A stretch of 58,000 nucleotides of DNA from Cryptomeria japonica (GCF_030272615.1 NC_081413.1:559155945-559213944), one strand, 5' to 3'. Shown: positions 25,201 through 37,200, numbered from the stretch's first letter. Notes: generated by a model not told the origin, from the sequence alone. Translations and numbers: made by a program.

Positions 25201-28200
25201 CTTGGACGTAAAATATGCAAGGATCATGACCAAGGTAATGGATCGCTCCTGTCCCTCAATCAGGGACCAGGGCGATGAGGTACGTATCCTTCATCTTCAA
25301 AATTTGGCGCTCAAATAAATATGTTTGAATTTATTTTTAAATGCTAAAATTCGATATGCTTTGAAACTCAATTTATTAGCATTTAAATATTGCGCTTAAT
25401 ATTAATTAATTGTTTTTGCCTTCTAAAAAATCGAAATTGTTAAATTGAAAAACGTTGGCAAATAATTAATTAATTATTTTAATAAAAATCAAATGGAGCG
25501 CTTGGTATTTTAGAGGTCGGCCTTTGTTATTTGTTTAAAAAAAATCGTTTTAAATTGCCTTATTAATTACCAAGTCGGCCTTAAGGTAAGTATGAGGTGA
25601 GCGCTATAAAGGGAGGGTGAGAATCTTCATTTTCACATTATCATTTTATCTTTCCACATGCGATTTGAGGAAGACAAAGGTAGCGCTAATATCATCTAAG
25701 GTGGTGCGAAGTTGAGGTTTCTACTTGAGCGAACTTTGCCAAGGATAGAGGAGATCACGTCCGAGACAAAAGGGTGGCGAATTGCTATTTTGGAGAGGCG
25801 ATTGCATCGAAGACTATTTTCGATCTTTTTTTGCCTGGGCGAATCCTTTTCATTTTGCATTCTAGAGTTAGCTCTCTATTGAGGTATGGCGATATGGATT
25901 TATTGTTTTGATTTTGAACGTTGATCGTCATAGCTTAAATTTTGAATTTTGAAATTTTGAATTCCAGTAGCTCAGTCGTTTTTAGGAAATGATTAATAAA
26001 GGACTTATCATTAAGTTTCCTAAAAATTTGCTCTCTAATTTATGTTATGTATTGCAAAATCATGGTACTAATTTTGAAATGTTGTGTAGGCATCAAATGG
26101 AGATCTCTTCAAGGAAAATCAAGCCGGATCCAGGACGGTCTTTGCCAGGACGATCAAGTAAGGACATGGGCAACCTCTTTCAATCCAACGTTCCAAGGCG
26201 AGGTACATCATCATCCTGCACATCAAGGACACATGGAGTTAGAACAAAGGGTTCGTTGAAGAAGCAAAATAGATCCAGATGAATTAATTAAAGCAAGCTT
26301 CTCAACAACATCAAGTTGAATATCTACCAAGTTACAAGTGTCAAATGAGGTGGCGTCCTAGTCATCATTTCTCCAATCAATGAGGTCCATCTCAGCATGT
26401 CCAGATTCAATATACTTAACTCATGGAAGGTGGCACAAGCTCCGATGTACCTACCCCGGCTATCCATTGGTCGATTTTTCTAGAGACGACATGTGTCCAA
26501 GCAATACAATTATTTCATTGGTCGAGCATTAAATGTTATGTAATGTTTGTAACAAACCCTAATTAGGGTTTTCATTGTAAAATCTTGGCCATTGATCTCG
26601 AATTGATTTAAGCCATCAAATTGTATTGTGGGCACTATATAAGCCCAGACATTTCATTTTGTAAAGGGAGTTAGAGATAATTAGAGAGATAGTATAGAAA
26701 TAGTTGAAAGTAGTTAGTAGATAGATAGTAGAATAGGAGGACAAGGCAAGAAATTGTTGCCATTGATTGTAAACAAACTCCATTTTCATTGAAGTAATGG
26801 TGAAATATGTCGTTTTCTTGCAATTTGCATGGTTTCTTGTTGAGTCTTCAATCTTAGATGGTAGATGATTAGATGAATGGAGGAAATGTGATTGATTGAT
26901 GGTGGAATTCGTACATCCATACTACTAGCAGTTTGTTGATTGCAGACTTGCCTTGTGTAGTCAACTGGATCATTCAGCCTAAGCTCAATTTCAATTTGTT
27001 GCCTCTTCATTGATATGCATCAACTTGGATGGTATCTATGCCTGTGGTGATGATTTGAACATCATAAAGCTCCCTTAGAAGATCGCACTAGTCTTGTGTA
27101 GATGTTCCATTGATGTCAAAACAAGATCTAGTTAGAGTTTCATCAAAAAATCAAGTCATTGCTCCTACATTCTTAGTATTAGGATTAGATCCTCTCTTCG
27201 CCCTTATCCTTTTTCATTTTTTTTCAAATCCAAGTCAGTAAGAGCCTGTGTCCAGCAAAGCAGATCGTAAGTTCAATCATCACATGTAAGTCCCCTTGTG
27301 ATTCCAGCAAATCACATCATACCACTGGAGCTTGTCCACACGTAGAGACCCTACTAAAAGAACCTTGGAGTCTACCTAACTGATCCTTTACGCGAATCTT
27401 CAGCAGTTAGAGACTATTTTCTCAAGAGAGGATAAGATGCCTTTAGGTATTTTATTCTGTGTATGATGGTGTACAAAATACACGTCAACAGGGCCCAAGG
27501 TGAAAATTTGAAAAAATCTTATTTCATCTTGCAGAAACAAAGCAAATTTGGATGAGATGAATGAAAGGGATCATTGCCTAACCTTGTGAGGTAGATTGGG
27601 GTTAAAATGATGGAGGAGTAAGCACAAATTTGAGAAATCGCTCCTAACCCTTGCTGAGGGTCCAGGGCGAAAAAAGCCTAAATGCACTTTCCCTCCAAAA
27701 TTCAAGTGAAATCAAACCCAAACTCTAGTAAAAGATGCCATTTAAAATGCCTAGGTTAAATTTTGGATTTGTAAAAATGGGGTATTCAAGGCCTAATTTG
27801 AAAAATCGCTCCTGACCCTTGCTAAGGGTCCAGGGCGAAGTTATTGGCATTCTTCATTGACACCTTAGTCGAGTGTTGATATCCCTCAAATTCCCCAAAA
27901 TTGCTAACTTCGCAGCCTTTGGAAAGATTAAATCAAATTCGCATTAAATTAAAGGCATTTTAATTTAATAAATTAATTTTTGACCTTGAAATAATCAAAA
28001 GGGACATCTTGGAGGCATCTAAAATTAATTTTTTGAATTAAAATTTGTTAATGAGCGCTTAAGGTATTATTTTGCCTTTATTTGGCAAGTCGGCCCACCT
28101 TTTTTAAAGGTTTTATTTATTTTTTTACCTCTTTATTATCAAGTCGGCCTTGGGGATACAAGAGGTGAGCGCTCTATATAATGGGAGAGATTCTTTAGCA

Positions 28201-31200
28201 AATTCAAATCATTCTTGCATTATCTCTCATGCGAACTTGAAGAGCATATTTGGAGGTGCGAAATTGAGCAAGCTGGAGGATAATTTCGAGATTTTGGAAG
28301 GTGTTTGAAGGCGAAATTTTGCTAAGTGTGGAGATTAAAGAAGGTGAAATTCATTTTGAAGGCTAATGGAGGCATAATTCATCCAAGGGAAGACTATAAT
28401 CTAAGCCTTGTCCATCAAAATCCGGTCTTCTTTCATCATTTTCCAAGGTTTTGTAGTTAAGCATTCAAGGAGGAGGTATGAAGAATCATTTTTTTGAAGT
28501 TCTTATTCAAGACTTATTGTGATCTCATTGCAATTTTGTAAACTCTAAGTCTTGAAAATCCAATTTCCATTCGTAATTAATTTGAAAATGTATAATTCTT
28601 GATTTATCATGACTTTTTCAAATCAATATCTTAAGTTATACCCTTGAAAGGTATTAAATTTCATGCTTTAAGGTTTGATGCTCAAAGACTAACTTTAATA
28701 TTTTGTGTAGGCATGAAATGGAGACCCCGGAGTTGGAAGATCAACCACTTGGCGGACCCCCATCAAAGAAGATAAAGTCAGGACAAGGACGACCTCCTCC
28801 AGTCTAGCATCGACAAGGACGGCCTTCTTCGGTCAAGCATCATCAAGAATAACCTCTTCCAATCCAGCATTCCAAGGCGAGGTACATCATCAACACATCA
28901 AAGACAAAAGAAGTCAGAGCAAGGGTTCGTTCGGGAAGCAGATAGTTTTAGAAGAGTTAATTAAAGCTAGCTTCTTAGCAACATCAAGTTGAATATCTAC
29001 CAAGTTACAAGTGTCAGACGAGGTGGCATCCCAGTCATCCCTCCTCCATTCGGATTGGTCCACCTCAACATGTCCAGATTCAATGTACCTGACTCATGGG
29101 AGATGGCACAAACTTCGATGTACCTACCCCAGCTATCTATTGGTCGAATATTCCAAAGAAGACATGTGTCCAATTAGTACAATTATTTCATTGGTCAGAA
29201 TTGAGTTCGTTGTAACAAACCCTAATTAGGGTTTTCATTGTAGAATCTTGGCCATTGATCTCAAATTGATCTTAGCCATTGAATTGTATTAAGGGCACTA
29301 TATAAGCCCCGGCTCTTCATTTGTAAAGGCTAATAGAAGAGAGTTAGTGAATAGAAAATAGTTAGTCAATAGTTAGAAGGTGAGTAGTCAGTTGATAGAA
29401 TAACAATTAGAGTAGAATAGGAGGACAAGGCAAGAAATTGTTGCCATTGATTGTAAATAATCTCCATTTTCATTGAAGTAATGGTGAAGTGTGTCGTTTC
29501 TTGCAATATGCATGGTTTCTTGTTGAATCTTCAATTCTAGATGGTAGATGATTAGATCGAATGAAGGAAATTGTTGAATGCCCCTGTGTGGAATCCGTCT
29601 AATCCAAACCACTAGCCTCTTGCTGATGGTAAGTGCACCTTGCGTCGTCAACTGGAATAAAATGAGCTTAACCTTAAGTCGTTACATGTCTATTGTTTCA
29701 TGCATTATCTTGAATGGTGATCAGTGTCTGATGGTGTACGATTTGAACATATTGGAAGCACCCCTCAGAAGATCGCATTGAGTTGGTGTCGAATTGATCA
29801 AGCCTGATGGTGAGACCCAGCCCAGTAGGACTCCACCTAGTCATTCATCCATCTTCTCACATTCTAGGTAGTAGAGTAGACTTCCTGAACATTGCATCTT
29901 TTGCCATTTGTTTGTCTTCTAGTTAGTAAATAGGACTCGTGATTCCAGCAAATCAAACGTTCAGTCAGTGAACCACGGGGACGCGTCCCCCCCATTTTTG
30001 GGCGCGTCCCCCCGTCAGAGACGTCTCGGGGACGCGGGGACGGGGACGCGACGTCCCCCGCCGTCCCGCCACCGCCACCCAAACTCCGCCGGGACGGGGA
30101 GACGTCCCCGACGCGGAGACGTCTGGGCGTCTCCTGGGGGACGTCTGGGCGTCTCCGTGGGAGACGCCTGGGCGTCCCCCCGTCCCTCGAGAGACGCCCA
30201 GACGTCTCTCGAGGGACGGGGGGACGCCCAGGCGTCTCCCGCGTTCGCACGGGATAAAAAGCGCAGTTTTCATTTTTTTTTTAAATTTTTATGACATGTG
30301 CTTTTGGGGGGGGGTTAAGGGGTAACCCTAATTGGACGTGGGCCCCACCCCACCCCCCAAAACAACACAAAAACATGTTTAGTTTGGATTTCACTCTCAT
30401 TATGCAAAACTGATTTTTTTTCCAGCAGCTTGAAGAGGAGGAACAGCTTGAAGAAGATTGATTGAAGAGGTGAGAAAAGTGACTACAAGTGTGATAGGAG
30501 CTAGAAGAAGCAAGAAGAAGAGGAAGAAGAAGATTCTTCTACATTTTGGAGAGATTTTTCAAGCACAAGGTAGGGTTTTTCAACTTCTTCTTGTTTTTTT
30601 TTTGTTTTACTTTCTGATTTTCATTGTTCTATGTCATTTTTGGTTTTTTTAATTTTTTTTCCCTATTCATCTTAAGACTCAAAATGAGGTTTGATGTTGA
30701 ATCTTGAGGGCAAAATGATTCATCATTTTGCCCTCAAGATTCAACATCAAATCTCATTTTGAGATGAATAGGAAAAAAAATTTAAAAATTTAAAAATATA
30801 TTGTTAAACAAGGCTGATTTTATTTTTATTTTTATTTTTATTTTGTGAAATGCAGTGTCAATTTGAAAATTTCACAATGAGCTCCCAAGGCACGAGTCAA
30901 GATAACATGGAAATCCATTCTCATAGTGAGAATGATTCAGAATATGAACCTGAAAATGAGGGGGGTGACCATGGGGCTGATCCTGGAGCCCAATCTAGTT
31001 CTATGGCAAGTGCAGCAGCTAGTACAGGTTGCCCTTCAGAGTTGTTGGCACCATATGCTAGGGGTCATTTTGATCCTAAGTCTCCTCTAAAACAGTTTGC
31101 TTCACAAATATCAGTACAAGGCACTGCATCACATTCAAGTGGGGGAACAAGGAAGTGGAAGTGCAATATTTGTGACAGAGAATGGTTCGGTAGCATTAGC

Positions 31201-34200
31201 AGGGTGAATGCACACTTTCTATTTTGGAGAGGAAAAGGCGTGAAACATTGTAAGTTTTTGGAGGAACCCAAAAATATACAGTACAGAATTGAGTTTAACA
31301 GGCTTTGGGGGGTTCCAGATGACACAAATATTTCAATGCCTACTACTTTGTCTGCTAGGGCATCACTTCACGACAGCCGGAATGTGCCAGTGCCACATAC
31401 TTATCATGCTTCGCAGGCGGGAGGAATGATGTTTGGATCTCCATCTACTTCCACTTCTACTGTTGCCAGGACTGGGAAACGTAAGTTGCATACACCACAG
31501 AGCAACCCCATTGCTGATATGTTTAATGTGCAGCTGAGAGATGAGATAGATGAATCCATTGGCAATTTCTTCTTTGCCAATGGCATTCCATTTCATGTTT
31601 CACGGTCTACTTATTATAGGAAGATGATAGATATGGTGGCCAAGGGAGGACCATCTTATGTGCCACCAGGGGAGACGAAAATGAGGACCTCGATCTTGGA
31701 TAAAAGCTATTCCAAGATCAATATTTTGATGGAGAAGATGAAGGCATGTTGGGTGGCATTGGGGTGCAGCATAGTTATGGATGGGTGGACGAACATTAGC
31801 CATCGTCCACTCATCAACATCATGGTCACATGTGCAGAGGGCCCATACTTCCTTAGAGCAGTTGATTGTACAGGGCATCGTAAAGATGCTGATTTCCAGT
31901 TTCAGGTCCTCAGGGAGGCTATTGAGGAGGTTGGGCCACAAAATGTGGTCCAAATAGTGACAGATGCAGCATATGTGTGTAGAGCAGCAGGGAGACTCGT
32001 TGAGGCAGCCTATAGACACATTTGGTGGACCCCATGTTGTGTGCATGCCATGAACAATGCACTCAAGGACATGGGGAAGATTGACTGGATTAGAGGAGTG
32101 GTCACCGATGCGAGAGATGTGCAGATGTTTATCTGCAACCACCACATTTCACATGCACTATTCAGGACCTTCGCGAAGAAGGAGTTCTTGAAACCAGTTG
32201 AGACTAGATATGCATCCTATTTCATTCTCTTGGAGAGAATGATTGAGTTGCAAGAGGCATTGCAACTCATGGTTATGACTAATGAGTGGAATAGGTGGGC
32301 TGAGGCCAAGACAGAGCAAGGGAGAAGGGTGAAGGAGATAGTGAAGAGTGATGTGTTTTGGACTGATACGAAATACATTGTCTCCATCATTTCTCCAGTA
32401 TTCCAGGTGATCAGATATGGGGATGGGGATGCACCTAACCTTGGAGAGGTGTATGAGTGCATTGACTCTATGCTTGGCCAGATGAGGGCTGCTGTGCGAG
32501 TGAAGGACCCCTCTCTAGCATTCTACAATGAGCAAATCCGGCCTATCATTCAGAGTAGATGGGACAAGTTGAACACTCCTTTGCATATGGCTGCCTTTGC
32601 CTTGAATCCTAAGTGGTACAAGGCTAGACCGGGTAGAACGACACCGATTGAGGATGATGAGGTGAAGGCAGGTTTCTTTAGGTGCATAGAGAAGATGTTT
32701 GATTCCAGAGATGCCGGTACAATACGCACTGAGTGGGGAAGATTTGCCACTCTTAGAGGTTATTCAGATGCAGCAAAGATGGATATAGACATTATGGCAC
32801 AGGAGGACCCACTTTTGTGGTGGAAATGTCATGGCCCGAAATCTTTGACCACCACTCTAGCCATCCGTCTGCTATCCCAGGTTTCCAGTTCTTCAGCTGT
32901 TGAGAGGAACTGGTCTACATATAGCTTCATCCACTCTCTTAAGAGGAACAGACTTACCTCTAAGAGAGCAGAGAAGCTTGTGGCTGTACATAGTGCTTTG
33001 CGTCTCATTGACCGCAAGACACTTATGTACAAGGAGAGTCCAGCGGCACGATGGGATGTAGAGCCAGAGGAGCCTTCACAGATTGATGAGGATGATCCTA
33101 CCACTTCAGATGCAGGGCTAGTTGGTGTGAGCTTGAGGGACCTTGATCCTCAGGAGTCCAGCAGTTCCAGTGAGGAGGAGTTTGCAGATGATTAGAGGCC
33201 TCCATTAGCTACAGTTTGAGTTTTCACTTTTCAGTTTTGTCATTTTGTATTTGACTCGTCTCTTTTGTAATGCTATTGCTACACGTATTTGTATTTGGCT
33301 ACTCATTGTAATGATGAATCATGTAATCATCTTTATTATTATAGACTTTGCAATGGCATCAGATATTCATATTTTTCGTTTTCCTTTTTCGATATTCATA
33401 TGATAGAAATGAGAAATCTCCAATTTGACAATTTCATTTGTCAAATTTTATTTACTTTTAGTTTTAGCAATTAGCAATTAGTTACGTATCACTAATCTAA
33501 GTAATCTTGGTATTTCCTATAGTTTCATTTGAAATCTAATTCTTATACTGTTATACTGTTATACATCTTTTCAAAACTAGTTTTTCAAGTACTATATGCA
33601 TATATATGAGCACCACCACCCCGCCACCCCCCCGCCGCCGTCCCCCCGCCGTCCCCAAATTTAGGCCCTTGGTCCCCCCGTCCCCGAGACGCGTCCCCCT
33701 CGTCCCCCCGTCCCCCCGTCCCGGACGCCCGTGGAACACTGCGTTCAGTCATCAAGTGTAAGTCCCCTTGTGATTCCAGCAAAATCACATCATACCACAA
33801 AGAGCTTATCCACGAGTAGAGAACCTACATACAAGAACCTTGGAGTTGCCTCGACTGATCCTTCGGCAAGATCTTCAGCAGTCGAGAAACTTTGCTCAAG
33901 AGAGGATAAGGTACCTTTAGGTATTTTATTCTATGTTTGGCTATGTACAAAATACACGTCAACACCAAGCAAAAGACTTCACATGATCTGTAGGTCTTTT
34001 CGCCATGTGAGCGTAAAAGGCAGATTCTTTCTACTCTAAGTGCTCTGCGACATTGGCCTTGGTTGAGACCCTCCCTGCTTCCGTTGTTCAGAAGCCAAAC
34101 GATTTCAACAATCCTTTATCAAGTGACCATACTTGTGGCAATAGTTACACTGAACTTTCTTCTTCTTCGAGCTATCCTGAGATTGACTGGGGCCTTTTGG

Positions 34201-37200
34201 CTGAGAGGACTGAGATTTGTCTTTATCCTTATGAAAAGATTTGACTGTGAAGACTTGTTCTGTGGGGGACAAAGTGGCATTGCTACCAAACTATTGTTTC
34301 CAACAATCCTACTATAGAAGTTTGGTGCACAACTTTGGAAACTTCAAGTCAACATTAGTTAAAGTAATGTTGAGCATTTCTATAAAGTGCTCATAGGATT
34401 TAGTTACACTTTTCAGGGTGATGACTACCATATACTCTTCCTCCATTTTCTAACCAATTGCTTCCAGATGATCTCGAATGTCCTTAATCTTCATCGGATG
34501 CTTCTGTAAGGACATATGCTCATCCATCATGATAGAAAATTAAGGACATGAAATTGAAGAACCAACTATTTTAGTGGAGCCAAAAATCCCCACGTGAGCA
34601 TGCATATAAGGCACCACTCCTATAAGAATCGATTCAAGAGAAAAACACTACAAATCATTGCTTCTAAACCAACACAAATTGCTCCCTTTGAAGGAAAAAC
34701 ATGGTCGGGTTTTGCAGATTCGATAACAAGTAAAGGGCACAAGAACTTGGAACAAAAGAGATGCAATCGGGTTTTAAAGACCCTCTTCCAAGTTTTATTT
34801 AAAACTCACTTTTCCTCCATCCTTGCAAAATCTAGTTTTGAAGAAGCAATAACACATAAAACTCAAAAAGAACTTAAAACATTTGAAATCAGGTTTTAGA
34901 ATCCCTAATACAAGTTCACAATAAAGAAAGTAGGAACTTTTTCAAGAACTTACAAGTTTTTGTTAACTTGTATTTTTAAATTTACTTGTAATTTGACCAA
35001 AAAGTTCCTACAAAACAGCTTAAAAGACCAAAAGGGAAATGGAAAAGAAAAAGCAAGTTACAAGTTACACATTTTTAATAAACTTTCACTTGTAATTGCT
35101 TTAATAAAACCCCTAAAACTTAAAAACATAAAGGATCTCTTAATTTGCAAAAGAATGAAAATTTCACACTCGCGGTCTAGAGGAAAAAAACCTGATTTTG
35201 AAGAAAAGACCAAGCAAACGAACTCAGAACATGATGAAATTTGAAACGTGGATCAAGGATGAACCAAAGATTAGTCCAGTTCAGAAAGGAGCAAAATTTT
35301 TGCCTCGAATAGTGTGCCTTAGAGATAGAATCTCCAACTTGCAATTACTACTCTGAAGCCCAAAATTGCACATAAAGCTAGGAAAATGAAGGCCAAAACT
35401 CACCAAAACTTTCACAGAGATGGAAGATAAGGTCGTGATTGATTTGACTAACAAATATGAGTTTTGCACCTTGTAAAACGCGCCTTAGAGACAAATAGGA
35501 CACATTTTAAGCTAGAATTTATAGGGGTTGTCACAACAAGAAGAATTGTGGGTAAGAAAATAAAAATTTTGTCATGCAGGTTCCGTCACGAAATTGCAAA
35601 CTGCAAGATCCGATATTCAGAAATCGTGCGAAAAAACACAGGCCCGATGTGGAATAAACACAAGAGATCGCTGAAAATCACAAGCAAAAACTGCGACAAA
35701 ATCCGCAAGAAAAAAAAAGGCCGTCGTAGAAGAAAAAATCTGCAGAAACCCGACGAAATCTGACACAAGAGAGTCACACATACAGTAGAGACAATCCCAT
35801 TGCAGCCAGAAGAAATTATGGGTCTTACAAGGTCATGCAAGTCACTAAAAAAGAAGAGACCATGAGAGGAAACAAAGCAACACAAATAGACCCTCGCAAA
35901 AGGTAGAAAACAAACGAGAACGCATGAGAACCTACGTCACAGACCCGCTACACAGACCCACGGGAGAAAAAAAAATTAACTAGAAAAATCGTTTTTCAAA
36001 ACACTTTAAAAATTTCTTTCGACATCTTAGAAAAACAAATTTGTGTTTTCCCGCTCTGCTGCCATGTTACGGAATGCAATGATTTTATTAAAAGAATAGA
36101 AGTGTACATATAGCATTCACATAGACCATGTTTCTATTAAGAAACAATCGTAAACTGAAGAAATTAGAAACTATCTAATATGTACAATATGTTACATCAT
36201 CGACCATTAACTAATTAATTATAAAGATATTATTCTAATAAGAACTTGATATGCTATCTAGGCCTACTTTGTCAAAAATGAAAAGAATTCATCCATGGGT
36301 ACAAAAATGCAATTGGAACCTGAAACTCATATGGCATATAAGAAGAAATGTGCATAGGATGTTGATTTTTGAGGAGTATATCAACAATTGCAAGGTTCAA
36401 AGAAGCACATGTCAGAAGGAACATCTACACAGTACCTCAAAGAAAGCCTTCTATATAAATTGGACAACTTGTGTATACCGTGAAAAGCAAACGAAAAACA
36501 CTAAGAGGGGGGGTGAATCAATGTTTTAACACAATTAACAACTTGAAACAAAGATTAAAGGCTGGTAACAAGAAAGACAGAGACAAAGATTTTTATCTTG
36601 TGGAAAACCCTTTCGAGTAAAAAACCACGACACATTTAAACTCCGTTAAAATTAAGCGGGCACCAACACTAATTTACAAGAAGAGCACCAACTCAAGGTT
36701 TATGAGGCTCCAACCTCAAACTGAAAAAACTAACACACTGAGAATAAATTTCAAATTTTATGAGAGACACAAATGAGAGCTCACTGTTTTATGCAGCGGT
36801 GCATAAAACTCTTACTATACATAACACAGCAACATATTCTCCTTTACATAAAAATAATCATTGAGGTATCTGAGACTGCACAAAAACCTTCAGATTGTTC
36901 TAATATTCAGTAATACAGCTGTTTCTTAGTTTGAAGATATTTTCTTCTCAAAATCAGACAGCTCTAGTGCATCGAAAGTATCAAATCTGTAGACTTGAGT
37001 GAGCACACAAATATAAATGTTTTAATAGCCAGCTTCAAGTCAATGACTTCTGAAAATTTTCAGATCAAAAGATATCCTGAGACCAAGCTCTGTAAAATCA
37101 CAGAAAATGAATGCCCTGAATTTCTGAATCTTCAAATGATAATCTGCACTCAGCAAACTAACCTCGACCAGCACACATTCTATTTTAGCATGGCTACAAG

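Larger units (their letters stand above)
23416..27490 (+). mobile_element. E2: solo LTR of 4075 bp, same family, inserted in E1
   Basis: TGTTGTGACG...CACGTCAACA with the perfect duplication GGGCC (23411-23415, 27491-27495). It landed inside the eighth palindromic repeat of E1. E2 resembles E1 over both ends. It has a TATA box CTATATAAGC at 26635 and eleven palindromic repeats of its own. No coding content and no second LTR are present. Confidence 0.88.
22264..27845 (+). repeat. E1 palindromic repeat array, ten copies, about 167-bp period
   Basis: The core TCGCTCCTGACCCTTGCTGA with GGGTCCAGGGCGAA starts at 22264, 22431, 22599, 22764, 22888, 23055, 23225, 23392 (cut by E2), 27639 and 27807. 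Successive spacings are 167, 168, 165, 124, 167, 170 and 167, then 167 across E2 once its 4080 bp are subtracted, then 168. The spacers are diverged but share a TTGAAAA(A/G)ATGAAG...AAATTGC lead-in, so whole monomers were once tandem. Confidence 0.9.
29966..33741 (+). mobile_element. hAT DNA transposon, complete (3776 bp)
   Basis: The 8-bp target duplication CGTTCAGT is perfect (29958-29965, 33742-33749). Terminal inverted repeats are CAGTGAACCACGGG (left) and CAGTGTTCCACGGG (right, reverse complement), in the CAGTG style of hAT elements. Both ends are strongly GC- and CpG-rich for about 100-300 bp, in sharp contrast to the AT-rich surroundings. The element encodes one uninterrupted transposase. 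It is inserted in the 3' portion of E1. Confidence 0.96.
21736..33964 (+). mobile_element. E1: solo LTR of about 4.4 kb, inserted in Copia B
   Basis: Termini TGTTGTGACC and CACGTCAACA with the perfect 5-bp duplication CCAAG (21731-21735, 33965-33969). Without its two inserts (E2, hAT) it is 4365 bp. Its two ends are not copies of each other, so it behaves as a single LTR rather than a whole element. A TATA box CTATATAAGC lies at 29298, upstream of an R/U5-like tail that is shared by E2 and two further copies at 49-52 kb. It holds ten copies of a palindromic 167-bp-period repeat. No coding sequence of its own was found. Confidence 0.88.
17801..36240 (-). mobile_element. Copia B: Ty1/copia element split by a nested LTR insertion
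   Basis: Short 176-bp LTRs flank it: left 17801-17971 plus 18633-18637, right 36065-36240. The target duplication is approximate, TGAAC (17796-17800) and AGAAC (36241-36245). Minus-strand order: 5' LTR, primer-like site, leader, gag, [E1 insertion], protease, integrase, RT, RNase H, AAGGGGGGG tract, 3' LTR. E1 plus one CCAAG copy interrupts [17 protein letters not shown], and removing it restores the frame. The left LTR is interrupted by a small plus-strand LTR element. Many stops and frameshifts make Copia B dead. Confidence 0.92.

Noticed and set aside
22264-25277. CRISPR-like array of palindromic repeats
   Set aside because: The spacers are about 130 bp, diverged versions of one monomer, and the sequence lies in LTRs of a plant genome. 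There are no cas genes and no uniform repeat-spacer sizes.
29965-30260. GC-rich block as CpG-island promoter or rRNA fragment
   Set aside because: It starts exactly at the hAT terminal repeat, has matching GC-rich sequence at the other end, and shows no rRNA motif.
31600-32145. Minus-strand open frame of 181 codons opposite the hAT transposase
   Set aside because: Fully overlapped by the well-supported transposase frame, with no motif of its own.
36500-36560. Polypurine tract plus LTR start (AAGAGGGGGGGTGAATC)
   Set aside because: No second LTR, target duplication or upstream pol remnant supports an element, so it is left as a note on the region.
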